A stretch of 64,000 bases of DNA from NCBI GenBank assembly GCA_012295275.1, contig CM022677.1, positions 8,880,014 to 8,944,013 on the forward strand, written 5' to 3'. The number at the start of each line of letters is the position of its first letter. Positions within the stretch are counted from its first letter, which is position 1. The notes beneath the pieces were generated by a model, which ran no database searches, was not told the origin of the DNA, and saw only the letters and a list, made by a program, of their open reading frames with translations. Of the stretch, positions 12,275-25,154 are shown piece after piece. The DNA is from Chrysomallon squamiferum. Its lineage: Eukaryota; Mollusca; Gastropoda; Neomphalida; Peltospiridae. The position numbers and the translations under genes were made by a program.

Positions 12275-12833
12275 GATAATGATAATAATAATAATGATAA
12301 TGATGATAATACTGATACTGATAATAATATTTAGCAAAATGTGTGAGTATGTGTGTGTTCTGAGTTTGACTGTAAAATGGATATAAAATAATAAACACAC
12401 ACACACGTATATATATTATATTATATAGATATACACACTCACTTTGCTATATACACATACACACATGCCCACACACATACACATACACATACACACATGC
12501 ACACACATACGCACACACACATACAGGCAGGCACATACAGACATATACACACACACGTGCTGTGTTACCTGATTAGAATTACTTATATAACCGGCAGTGA
12601 GTGGGTCACAACCTTTCTGTGCGTAGTACGCAAACATTGTGATTCCAACCAAACACACGACAACGTCGAGAATGACGACGCCGATGATGTTAATCATCAC
12701 TGATCTGTTAAAACGAAAAACATGTTTACTTTATTTTTACGATTTTATCAGCTTCTTTCACGTCATATAAATAAATACTTGTCTACTTCTTTTAATGCTA
12801 CTGCTACTTATACTATATTTAATACTAGAACTG

Positions 12834-12869
<36 letters not shown>

Positions 12870-15800
12870 ATAATAATAATAATAATAATAAAGTAATAAT
12901 AATAATAATAATAATAGGCGCTATTATTACTCCTGCTATTGTTACTACTACTACTACTACTACTACTGCTACCACTACTACTACTACTGCTACTATTATT
13001 GTTAGTATTACTACTACTACTACTATTATTATCATTACAACTACTACTACTACAGTGATAGTGCTGTTTTACTTTATTCTCACGTTTTGGCTTTTTTCTC
13101 TGTGGGTAAGGCGCAGTATCTCTGGACACTGGCTTGGTTTACCCCGTACGTTGAGGTCCAGCCCACTGCCGCGCCCACTATGAGCGACCAGAACGCGTGA
13201 CGTTCTGTCGGGTCAAAACTGAAACTAGTAAACAATTTAAATACATAAACAAACACACAAACAACTGAATAAACAGAGTAAAATGAAACAAATATCAGAT
13301 AAATAAATAAATAACATACTGAAAGAGACTGAATATGTTATTATTTCATTAAATACTATAATGGTAATGACTTATATGACGTATTTAGATAAGTAAAACA
13401 AAACAAAGAATTATACCTATGTAAGTTTAAATTGGTAAGTTTAAATTGGTAGAATTAGTACTACAGCTACAACGACTGTTATTAGCTACATATTAGAGCT
13501 ACTTCGATTGCTGATCTACCACGACGACAACTGCTACAGCGCCCTTTGAAATGTACAGCAGTGATACGGTGTATGTTGTACATTAACGTGCTATGTGCTA
13601 TTACTATTATCACCATCATCATAATTAGTATCGTCATCATTCCTGCAATACTACAATAACTACTATTACTATTAATACCACTACTACTACCATTACTTCT
13701 ACCTCTAAACAAATGATCATAGCGGTAATATACAGTGGTACCTCGGGTTACGAACTTAATTCGTTCCAGAATTCAGTCGCAAACCGAAGTGACGTCAGAC
13801 ACATGAACGCCACTCTCATGATTTGCAGTTATTTCTTTCTACAATGATATGTTTATACTTTCCACCAGCATTGTCGCTTTCACTTTTTGTTTGTTTTTTG
13901 GAGCCATCAAAACCGACGTCAAAAGAAATGTTGTCGTGGCGCGTCACTGTAGCTCGTAACTTGGGACATTATTCGTAAACCGAGACAAAAATTGACCACA
14001 ATCACGGTTCGTAATCTGATTTGTTCGTACTTCAAGGCGTTCGTAACCCGAGGTTCCACTGTAACCAGATTTTTTAAACAACCGACTTTCAAATGTTTTG
14101 TTTTAAATTTATCAGATAAAAGATTAGGCGTCGTTTAATTTTTTCTTCAAAAATCTCACAAGATAATTATTCAGAGATTGACAATTAAAGAAAAGAAAGA
14201 ACAGTAGTAGAACTTTATGGATGGAAATAACCCTACTTACTTCCAGAACTGAATACGACCCCATTCATCATTGATTCTCCAAACTTCAGACATACCACCA
14301 ACATATACAGACCCCTTAAAACAAAATAATTCAGTTACAAATCTTTAAAAAATATCTAATTTACAACGACTACTACAACTACTCACTTTGCAACTACAAC
14401 TAATTACTTGCTACACTAGCAATAGTTAATTACTAGCTACACTTGCAATAGTTAATTACTATTACGACGACTGCATCCGCTTTCATTACTAATACTGTTT
14501 CCTATTATTGTTATTATTGTTATTATTATTATTATTACTACCACTACTACTGCTACTACTACTACCACTACTACTGCTGCCGCTGCTACTACTACAATTC
14601 ATACAAATTACTAGTAGTACTGCCCTGCTACAATTACTACTACGAATACCACTACGATTGCTACTACTTCTAAACCATCAGTACGTGCTGTTATTACTAT
14701 TACTACTTACTATTATTATTATACTAGTCATATGATTTTATACACCTACTTGTATAAGAATCGCCAGCAGTCCCGTTACCATGACGATGGACTGAAAGAC
14801 GTCTGTCCATACAACAGCTTTCATCCCACCCTGAATTTGAATAAATAATAATAACAAATAATAATAACAAATTATAATAACAAACAGTAATAACAAATAA
14901 TAATAACAAACAGTAATAACAAATAGTAATAACAAATAGTAATAACAAATAATAATAACAAATAGTAATAACAAACAGTAATAACAAATAATAATAACAA
15001 ACAGTAATAACGAACAGTAATAACAAATAATAATAACAAATAATAACAAATAGTAATAACAAATAATAATAACAAACAGTAATAACAAATACTAATAACA
15101 AATAGTAATAACAAATAATAGTAACAAATAATAACAAATAAAAATAGCAAATAATAATAAGTAATAATAACAAATAAAAATAAGCAAATAGTAATAACAA
15201 ACACGAATAACAAATAATAATAACAAATAGTAATAACCAAATTGTAATAATAAACAGTAATAACAAATAATAATAACAAATAGTAGAAACCAAATAATAA
15301 TAACAAACAGTAATAACAAATAATAATAAGAAATAACAATGAAGACTTCACCAAAACGAGAACAATATTGTAGATAATGTGGCTAGCGTATTATGGATGT
15401 GTGTACATCGATAGTGTATTACTACCAGTATCACTATTACTATATTACTAATATTACTAAGTACCTAACTAATTAGTCTGTTCTATTACCACTATTACAG
15501 CAACAGTCATTAATACACCTACTACTACTAAAATTATAATTATTACTTTTAATATTACTGTTACTTCCACTAACACTACCATTACAGTTTTTACCAATAC
15601 AAGTACATTTTTCAGTACTACATACAACTACTGTAGTCAGTAATTAAAACTATGACTGGATTAATATAATTCTTTAAAGGGGTTAAAGAATTATTAAAGT
15701 AATTTGCCACTGTCCAGGAAAAACCATGAAACTTAACTGATACTGCAATCTATAAAGACACCGATTCTCCCCCGTTATAAATACTGTTATGGAGATTTCT

Positions 15801-16033
15801 ACGATTATTAAGGAGAAATTTCGACCAATGAAACTAAAGAATACTCACCAGAGTTGTGTAGAAAGTCGACACTAAACCAACCGTTACAATGGTTGCCCAC
15901 ACTGGAAAACCTGTCACTGAAATGTTATTTATTTATTTGTTTGTTTATTTGTTTATTTGTTTGTTTGTTTTTTTGTTTTAATTTTCTTTTCTTTTATTAT
16001 GTCTGTTTATTTATTTATATATTATATTAAAAT

Positions 16034-16123
<90 letters not shown>

Positions 16124-16308
16124 CACACAATACACACATGCGCACAGTAACAGGCACGAACGCACACTTACGTTATATTGTATAGTTAGTGATCATCATA
16201 TCGGTCTAAATAATAATTGTACCTACCAGCTTCTAATGCTGTAGAAGGCGAATAGGTCGCTATACCCATGTACATAATCTGCAAAACAACAACAACAACA
16301 ACGACAAC

Positions 16309-16357
<49 letters not shown>

Positions 16358-16495
16358 TTATACAACCTATAAATATGAACAATCTTACTCCAGTTCTTTT
16401 CAAACAACAAAAAACCACTTTGATATTTATAATTTCAGTTAGTTTTCAAAGCTGTTTTGAAATTATTTCGAAATTCAAGGATATAAATTTATTGA

Positions 16496-16556
<61 letters not shown>

Positions 16557-16889
16557 GCCATAATAGATCACAGTTCTTAGGGAAAAATTTTAAAAAAAAT
16601 TAAAAATATAATAAAAACAATACTTCAAAGTGAATTACCTGTTGTACAATCATTAGACATGTTCCTGTCAGCTTAGCCGCCCTCGACTGGAAGCGTTTTT
16701 CTAAATACTGAAATTAGCAACAGAAGTAGTTGTAAACAAATATATTACAAATATTTATTAGTAATAGATTTAACGTTATTATTAGTAATAGAAAGTCACT
16801 AACAGTATTTACTTATTTAGTAGTAGGAGTTATATTAGTAACAGTAGTAACAGTAGTACTAGCAAAAGTAACTGATAATTCTGGACAAT

Positions 16890-16940
<51 letters not shown>

Positions 16941-17394
16941 TATTAATACATACATACATAAATATACAAATAAATAAATGGAAAAAAAAACCTAATTAAT
17001 TAATAAATGAGTAGCATTCAAAATGTTCTTCATTTAATTGACGTACCTCGAAAGAACTGGTGAGCTGAAGGGAAAATAACAAAGGAACAAACAAAATGGT
17101 GGACAGGACTATAGCTATGCATATCCCAATAGTGTACAGCGCATACTCCGTACCATTGCTGTACATTTCAGCCGGGGTTCCCAAAATCAGGATTGCACTC
17201 ATGAACGAAACAAGGATCGAAATAGCTACTGGAATAATTTTCATGCTTTTGTCCGCCATAAGAAATTCTTTTGTTGTTTTTTGCCTCCCTCCCCAGAAAG
17301 CGTAAAAAATGCCAATCCCGGCTGAGATGAGTAACATCAGAGAGAAAACGATGTAATCAGCAACTCCAAACGTACGGATAACAGTGTCGACCAT
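8740..17394 (-). CDS. SLC5A8-like: SLC5A8/SLC5A6-like sodium-coupled solute transporter
   Basis: Sixteen exons join without a phase break into 634 codons plus stop: 17047-17394, 16639-16707, 16227-16278, 15849-15916, 14750-14830, 14241-14314, 13084-13218, 12569-12704, 12019-12104, 11308-11423, 10957-11027, 10564-10650, 10023-10210, 9557-9657, 9210-9334, 8740-8907. The length matches SLC5A6/SLC5A8, plasma-membrane Na+-coupled carriers of monocarboxylates or vitamins. Family blocks appear in order: [103 protein letters not shown] (the TM8 region carrying Na+-site Ser/Thr), [18 protein letters not shown] Thr-rich loop with sequons NCT and NAT follows. The protein ends QTHL, a class I PDZ ligand. 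The start is set by AAAATGG context. Substrate (short-chain acids, biotin or other) cannot be told from sequence. Confidence 0.93.
9457..9543. repeat. (TG)n microsatellite beside transporter exon 14
   Basis: TG dinucleotide array in the intron after exon 14, starting 14 bp from its 5' splice site at 9556. Confidence 0.95.
11449..11660. repeat. (TTA)n/(ATC)n triplet array
   Basis: Mixed TTA, ATC and TTG triplets in the intron upstream of exon 10 of the transporter gene. They give long Ile/Met or Leu open frames with no biological meaning. Confidence 0.85.
11767..11855. repeat. (TC)n microsatellite
   Basis: About 89 bp of TC dinucleotide in the transporter intron between exons 9 and 10. Confidence 0.95.
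12128..12280. repeat. Inverted (ATT)n/(AAT)n triplet array
   Basis: A run of ATT triplets (about 12154-12190) flips into a longer run of AAT triplets (about 12197-12272), so one strand can fold into a long A-T hairpin. It sits in the intron between exons 8 and 9 of the transporter gene. Confidence 0.85.
12780..13065. repeat. (CTA)n/(AAT)n/(ACT)n triplet tract
   Basis: Triplet-rich low-complexity DNA in the intron after exon 7, ending about 20 bp from that exon's donor. The long Thr, Ser or Val open frames in it are repeat artefacts. Confidence 0.85.
13733..14061. mobile_element. Tigger/pogo-type MITE with TA target duplication
   Basis: A 329-bp element in the intron between transporter exons 6 and 7. 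Its left end reads CAGTGGTACCTCGGGTTACG and its right end is the near-perfect inverse (CGTAACCCGAGGTTCCACTG). A TA dinucleotide flanks each side (13731-13732 and 14062-14063), as expected for Tc1/mariner-superfamily insertion. The CAGTGGTACCTCG terminus is of the Tigger/pogo type. No transposase frame remains inside. Confidence 0.85.
14500..14600. repeat. (TTA)n/(CTA)n triplet tract
   Basis: Triplet-rich low-complexity sequence in the intron between transporter exons 5 and 6. Confidence 0.8.
14834..15345. repeat. TAATAACAAA-type minisatellite
   Basis: About 500 bp of degenerate tandem units of roughly 10-15 bp built from AATAATAACAAA and ACAGTAATAACAAA. It fills the intron immediately upstream of transporter exon 5 and produces long Tyr/Leu/Cys open frames on the minus strand that are not genes. 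Confidence 0.9.
16037..16120. repeat. (TC)n microsatellite
   Basis: About 84 bp of TC dinucleotide between transporter exons 3 and 4. Confidence 0.95.
16303..16355. repeat. (TAA)n microsatellites of introns 1 and 2
   Basis: TAA triplets upstream of exon 3. Similar (TTA)n and (TAA)n arrays lie at about 16498-16557 and 16891-16940, on either side of exon 2. Confidence 0.9.
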
Positions 17395-17927
17395 TTTGTT
17401 TTCTTAATTTGTTTGTCTTAATCTTTTTTCTATGTTTTTATTTTTTTTTGTTTTTTGTTCTTGTTTTTTTTTTTCAGGAACGCCCAAAAACTTAATGCCG
17501 CCTTGGTGAATTGTCACTGAACGACTGAAAGGTGTCACTTCCAAAACGTGGTTAAAGAGTGAAATATAAAGTAATCTTATCATATTTAAAGTTTTATGAT
17601 CTCTCGATATGTGAAGTAGCTAAAATATGGCGTCTCAGATTTCTGTTCAGACTTTCTATTTCACAGGACAATATTTAATTTAGATGCATTGTGTAAATGA
17701 AGGAAATTAAATAAAACTTTAACTGTTTGTTTTTACTGTTGTTTATTATTTTCGTTTTATTTTTGTTTGTTACTGTTTTTGTTGATATTTTTCGTTTACT
17801 TATTCTAAAAGTTAGGATTGTTATTATTTGTCTTTTTTAATTATTGTTGAAATTTTTAACTGGAGCCTAAAAATATTGTAAAGGATCGGCAACAATCAAA
17901 ATTCAGTAAACGTCACGTAGTTTCACC

Positions 17928-17986
<59 letters not shown>

Positions 17987-18258
17987 TGTTCCTGTTCATC
18001 TCTCTCTCTCACACACACATACACACACACGCACACACACTCACAAACACTGGTCGTAGAAACTTCACTTTTATATTTATTATGACACATTAATGCTACT
18101 TCAGTTGTTTTATTGCCTCTGTGTCATTACCAACTGCACGCAGAGATTTTTATAGCTATTGTTCATAAGTATGATATAGATTTTTAACCGACACATACTT
18201 AAATGAATATTTCTAACATATATTTTTTATTATTTTCTTTTGTTTGTTTGTTTGTTTG

Positions 18259-18323
<65 letters not shown>

Positions 18324-18691
18324 TAAAATTACGTTTAAAATTAAAACAATTCAAAAAACAAATCGGATCTTTTTTCATTATGGTTTTCTTATTATTTTAA
18401 GAACAAAATAAGAATGCATAATGTGTTTTAAAAATGTTCGGTACGTGTTCTCGCTATCCTTAAATTTCAAACCTGGCTATGCCCTTGATGGGTGCTGGAG
18501 ATGTGAAATAGACTTAATTTTACAAACTACATGTTCATAACTTGAAACCCCGTACATATCGTTTTACTAAGACTCATACTGATTATGGTATTTTTAAGAT
18601 CATATTATACGCCAGCTCTGAAATACAATTTAGTGAAAATAACGAATGATGCTGCTCGATTGAAATAAGAATGTAAGAACAGATTGAGGTA

Positions 18692-18722
<31 letters not shown>

Positions 18723-20121
18723 CATTGTAGTGTTCATATACTCCTTTATTAATTTCAACAAATAAAATAAAACAAAAACACGACCGGAAGCACACTTTTA
18801 ATCGTTTGGCTTGTTAGATATTGTGCAAAATAAGCTGACGTCGACATATTGAAATTCTTCGATTCAGGAGGAAGTAACTCTAAATAATAAGAATGACAAT
18901 CCCGCTAAGATACGAAGGTGTCTAAACAAGTTTGTAACTTGAAAACTAAGAGAAACCAAAACTAATTGTCCTTGGATGGAATGTAAAATGTAGGAGCCAA
19001 CTTCTGCATGGTAAAGTATCTAAGTTTATATATTTTCTCTACTCATAATGACGTTAACAGAATTCTTAGCAGAGATATTGGACATTACCGATCTCGTAAC
19101 AATTTGTAATTACGTCCATTATAAATATGGTGATTTAAACTTAGTGAAAAATTTGGTTATTTGCATTTTAAAATATGGATATAGATAATAATATAATTAT
19201 AATATATCGATTCGGTAGACGAGCTCATCTGAATTTCGGTAACATTTTTTTTTTATAATTTATAATTATCATTGTCAGCATTGTATTATTGTTATTGTTA
19301 TTGTTATTATTATGATGATTATTATGATTATTATTCTTGTCATTTAAATTTGCTATTGATAATTTTTTTTTTCTGTAATTTTTTTTTTTATTCAGTTACT
19401 TAGTTTTTGTATTTTAAATATATAAACTGTTTATATTATCTTAATTCTTCTGTCTTCTTGTCTCTTATTCTTTAAAGTTTTCTTTAAAGTTATTTTATTG
19501 TTTTTTTTTAACCTATTTACCATGATTATTGTTTCTTGTTATTTTTCTACATTGTAGTTTCTTCATAACCTTCATTTTCTTAATTTGTGTTCCTCTTGTC
19601 TGTATTTATTTTAATGATAATCAAGATTTTGTAATATACAATTTACATATTAATTTTCAGTCTCCCAGTTTCTGTTCATAGTTTTTATTCTTCTTTCTTT
19701 TTGTTTCTTCATATTTTAAATTCTGAAATTTTATTATTTATTTATTTAACCATTCTTATTTCTTCTTCATTCTTGTTTCTTATTCATCATTTCCAAGTTT
19801 CTGCTTATTCTTTTATCTTACCTTTATTTGTTATTTACTTCTTTTTTTTTGAAATCACTTAAAATATACTTTATTTTTTTTCTATTAGTTCATCAGTTGT
19901 CTTTCTTTTATCATTTTTATTTCTTTTTCTTTATTTTATTTAATTTATTTATTTTTTTGTTGTGTTTTTTTCTCCTGCTTATTTTATTTAAAGCATTAGA
20001 ATTCTTTTTTAAATGTTTGTGTATGTATTTATATTATTATACATATTTTAACTATAATACTGATTTATTTATTTATTTCTTGATTTAATATTTTCAATCT
20101 CTTCAAATTATTTTACTTTAT

Positions 20122-20172
<51 letters not shown>

Positions 20173-20381
20173 TTTACAAGCTAGTTATATTTCTTTTTAT
20201 TATTATATTTCTTCATGTCTCTTCTTTTTCAAATAATCTTTGGTCAGAACTTACACTTAGTTACAGCACTTAAGAAATACAAAATTGAACATAACAATAT
20301 TGCTACATTATTCAGTATTTTAATAATAGATTTTCTGTCTTCCTAATTAGAGACCTGTTTCCACTGATGATATCATATTTC

Positions 20382-20430
<49 letters not shown>

Positions 20431-20440
20431 GTTATTAATA
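17395..20440. other. Divergent intergenic region between transporter and LRR-RRM genes
   Basis: The two flanking genes are transcribed away from each other. About 17400-17650 should hold the transporter's 5' leader and promoter. A (TC)n array lies at 17931-17982 and (TTA)n arrays at about 18262-18323, 20127-20172 and 20382-20431. About 19200-20100 is almost entirely T-rich low-complexity DNA. No exon was recognised. A non-coding first exon of the LRR-RRM gene could be here, because its coding start lies just inside an apparent 3' splice site. Confidence 0.55.
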
Positions 20441-21206
20441 AAGTGGTACCTTGACTTACAAGTTTAATTCATTCTGTGACCAAGCTCTTAACTCAGTTTG
20501 CTCATATATCAAATCAGTTTTCCCAACTGAAATTAATTGAAATACCATTAATCCGTTCCAGTCCCCCAAAAACCAACTTTTTTTTTTTTTTTTAATTTGT
20601 TTTTAAATAAGAAAAATGATTATAAATGACAAATATTGTACAAAACAAAATAAAAGATAATGTAAAGAAATAAATTGGTTTTGTAAAGTGTTTTTATCTT
20701 GGAGATCAGACAAATTTTAAATCCTTTAGCTGCAGTTACAGCCTTTATCAAATCCTTCAGCTTCAGTATAGTAGATATCGCAGAAGTACTACACTCATAC
20801 TGCCTAGCCGAAGTCAACTACATGTACACCTTGCTCATGTTTTTCTATGAATTCAAGCTTTAATTCAATGGAGATCATCCACATCTTCTTCTCAGCACTG
20901 TCCTTTGCTCTCACTTTCTAAGGATCCATGGCCAGGAAAAAGAAATTTGACAAAATACTGCACAAAATGCAAGCACAACAGAACATAGATGCTTCTGTGG
21001 TGACGTAATCACGTGAAGTAAACACGTGAGACATGAGATGCTGGGCGAATGTTATGTTGTTCGTTGCAGCAACTAGTGGCGGTGTATCTGAAGCTCGCTC
21101 TTAACTAGAATTTTGGGTCACAACTCAAAGCAAAAAATCGACTGAGTTACTGCTCACAACTCGAAAAACTTGTAAGTTGGGCCACTCGTAAGTCGAGGTA
21201 CCACTG
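20441..21206 (-). mobile_element. Tigger/pogo-type transposon remnant
   Basis: A 766-bp element with inverted ends. The left end reads AGTGGTACCTTGACTTAC and the right end, inverted, CAGTGGTACCTCGACTTACG; TA flanks both sides. Read on the minus strand, about 20700-20930 keeps scraps of the transposase N-terminal DNA-binding region: an MDP start followed by KVRAKDSAEKKMWMI, a KLEFIEKHEQGV segment, and RQYECSTSAISTILKLKD, a CENP-B-type helix-turn-helix. Stops interrupt it and no catalytic domain is left. Its ends match those of the MITE at 13733. Confidence 0.85.
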
Positions 21207-21555
21207 TATTATTATTATTATTATTCCTGCTGACACCAATGAAAACAGTTCTATTTTGAGCTGCTGAACTATCCTGAACAATAATGAAGTTGTAAACTTA
21301 TATTGTCATAACACTAACAATATATTTTGTTTTCTGAAAATTATTATTATTAGTGATTGGTTTAGAACAACAATCTTATTATGATAACTTGTTTGTTACT
21401 CTTAGTGTGTTTTAAATAGTTACAAATCATTTGGAGAAAATATTTTATGACAGTTGTATTTCTATTTGCAACCATGTTTTCTCTTGATTTCAAGGTCTGC
21501 CCTCTGTTAATCTTTTGTTTTATTTTATTTTTTTTATTATTTACACAGAACTGAC

Positions 21556-23726
21556 ATGGGTTTCATATCATCAAAAATGAAACAGCAGTCAGCACCAACA
21601 ACACCAGTCTCACCATTAGACCCAAGACAGACTGACACCACCACACCAACCAGTGAAAACTCAAACTCCTGTGCCAAGAAACATCCAGATACACTAGAAA
21701 AGAAACCAGAAACACCACCACCCATTGCGAGAGGTATTTCAGTAAAAATAATGTCTAAGAAAGAAAGTGAACAAACTGCTGAAACAACTCTGACAAAAGA
21801 AAAGAAATTAGTTTCAAAACTTTCTTTTGGTAAGGGTGACAGCATGGAAGATATGGATCCACAGCCACAGAAGAAGTTTGATCATGTGATTCGACTTTCT
21901 AATCTTCTTGTGAAACCAGAGTTTTTGGTGAATGCAGCCATACCAAGTGTCACAAGACTTAAACTATCACAAGCTTTACCACCAATATATCCACTTAGTC
22001 AGATTTTAAAATCTTTAAACAATATTCAGGTAAATATGTCTGTTAGTCTGTCTGTCTGTTTCTCTTTCTGTCTGCCTCCCTATTTATTTTTGTTCTTTCT
22101 TTCCTTGAAAATGTTCAGATAAATGTTTGTCTTTTTAAGAATCTGTCTATATATTTGTATCTCTACTTACTATATACTTATCTGTTTGTCTGTTTTTATG
22201 TCTGTATTTGTATTTATGTATCATTTCTTATTTGTTCCTAATTAGCAAGTTTTTAGTGTTCTTTCTTTTTTCTTTTTTCTTTTTTTAGAATTATTTTCAA
22301 AGTTGTAATATTTTTGTAGTATAACAAAGAAAGAAAATATTAGATATAATCTTTCTAAGTTCTCTTTAAATGATTCTGAACATAAATAGCTTAAGAATCT
22401 CAGTTATTTAAATAATTTAAAATTTATTTGTAGTTTTAATTTATAAAAATGCTCATAGTTTTAGTAGACAGCTGATTATTTTTATTTTATTTATTTATTT
22501 ATTTATTTTCTTATTATTTTTTAATTTATTTAAAATATAAACATACTGAATTACATAATATTCACATTAATTATTATCAACCTTTTCATTATTTTATTTA
22601 AAATTACAACCTAATGAATAATTTAGTGTTTTATCTTTTCATTAATTACTAAATTTCTATTTTTTGACATAGGTTTTGAATTTATCAGGAAACAGTTTTG
22701 GACCCCAGGCTTTCCGAGCTGTGTGTTTGGCAATGTGTTCTAACACAACAGTGATCTTCCTTAGCCTTGCTGCCAACAAAACAGACACAGAGAGTGCTGT
22801 GAGTAATCTTAATTATAACTGTTATAAAATGTTTTATAATAATAATAATATAATAACAATTATTATATATTTATTATTATTGTCATTATTATTGTTATTA
22901 TTATTATTACATTGTCTAGTATTATCAGTTAGCTACTAATATTGCTACTTCTGCTACTACCACTGTTACAACTGTTACAATTGTTACTACTCTTACTACT
23001 CTTACTAATATTATTCCTACTAATGAAAAAATAATTACTAACTGCGACTTTCAAAACACTAAATCTATTAACAATAACTGCTATTATATGTCTGTTTACC
23101 ACTACTTCTGTTTCTGCTATTTCTACTGTTACTACTAACACTACAACTATTACCACTGTTACTACTAACATACAACTATTACCACTATTACTACTACTGG
23201 TACAACTACTATTACTGCCGTTGATACTTTTACTGCTGTTAAAACGTTACAGATGTCTTCTACTAATTATATTTTAATAATAACAATTAGGTAAGTGTTA
23301 ACAATTTGTGTTAATAGTTTTTATTAGTGATACACACAACTTGCACATTGAGTGTTTTGTTTGTAGGACTGTGTAGGCAAGATGTTGTTGGTAAACAGGA
23401 CACTGGAGTATTTGGATGTGTCGAGTAATTCTCTAGGAAATGATTATTTCTCTCGCTGTGTCAGTCCAGCTCTTAAAGAAAACACAACACTGAAAACTCT
23501 CAGGTTTTCTTCTTCTTTCTATTTTCATTTTTCTCTTACTTTCATCTTTTAATTTTTTTGTATTTCTTCCTTCTTCTTGCACTTTGGTTTCTTCCTTTCA
23601 GCTTCTTGTCATATTCTGCTTCATTAATTTGCTTTCTCGGTCATCTTGCTTTTTCTTTGTCTGGTTCCTTTCTTTTATGTTTTCCTTCATTATTTTCAGT
23701 TTTAAATCTTTTTTAAATCTTTATTT

Positions 23727-23783
<57 letters not shown>

Positions 23784-23872
23784 CTTTTTCTCTCTCCTCT
23801 CAGAAACATTAGCACGTACTCAAGAATCTAAATTTTGTATTACATTTTTTTTTTTTTAATTTAGTAACTTTC

Positions 23873-23903
<31 letters not shown>

Positions 23904-24217
23904 TTTTCAGAGCTAAGAGTGTAGGCTCCACTGATATGAAACTTCTATCATCGACTCTTGTAGAAAACACTGGACTCACAGAACTAGATCTGTCTAGTAA
24001 TGGATTATCTGATAAAACTGCTCTTGCTAAAGGACTGGCTGCTGCTTTAAGGGTGAGAGGAGGTTTCAGAACTTAAACAGATTGCTGTGTTCACATGAAA
24101 AGTGTAATAGTAAATAATGGTGAAATGTGGTAGTAGTAGTTGATGATAAACAATTACATTAGTTGTTATAACAACAACATCAACAGTATCTGCATTAACA
24201 GAATCCATCTATCTTTC

Positions 24218-24260
<43 letters not shown>

Positions 24261-24847
24261 ATGTGTATGTTGATGTCTGTATATGTGAAGTTGTATGGGT
24301 GTGCAGGTGTGTGGGTTCTTCCATGGGTATTTGCCTTTATAATTGTTAAGGATATATATCTGTCATCATCTATCTTTCTCTATGCATGTATATACAATTT
24401 TAATATTAGTTTAATTTCATTAATATTATTCATTTTTATTAACAGAAGCCAGGGTGTTTGTTACTGTCTGTAAGTGTCAGTCAGTGTAATATGAATGACG
24501 TTGGTCTACAAGATTTGTGTACTGCAGTCACAGAAAATTCTTCTCTCACTGAACTCAATATCAGCAGCAATCAGGTGGGTGATTAGATTTATCTACAGTC
24601 ATAACCACTGATAAAAATTATTCAGTCGGATCATAGAGAAATTAGCCAATCAAAACAGAATGATTAATCAGAACTGATTAACTGAATATTATTTTTGTTT
24701 ACATTATGCATATTTTAGTCATTAACATCAAATTATTTTCTGCTTAATCTAATAATCTTGTGAATTACTATTATTGTTGTTATTATTATTATTATTATTA
24801 GTTAATATTATTATTAGTAGTATTATTATTATTATTTATTATTATTA

Positions 24848-24897
<50 letters not shown>

Positions 24898-25079
24898 TGT
24901 TACTATTTGTTTTTATTACCAGCTGGGATCACTTAAACTTGTAGCTCAGTTTTTGTCTGCTGTTTTCAATCATCCAAAGATGACAGCTTTTCATCTGAAT
25001 GATGCAAAAGTTAACAACCAAACACTTACTGTTGATGGTAAATTTAGATGTGTAAAATATATATATTATTATATCTTAT

Positions 25080-25154
<75 letters not shown>

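Noticed and set aside
14724-15354. Long Tyr/Leu/Cys-rich minus-strand frames
   Set aside because: They read through the TAATAACAAA minisatellite; only the 14750-14830 part is a true exon, of the transporter.
17096-17305. Plus-strand open frame opposite transporter exon 1
   Set aside because: Antisense shadow of a well-supported exon.
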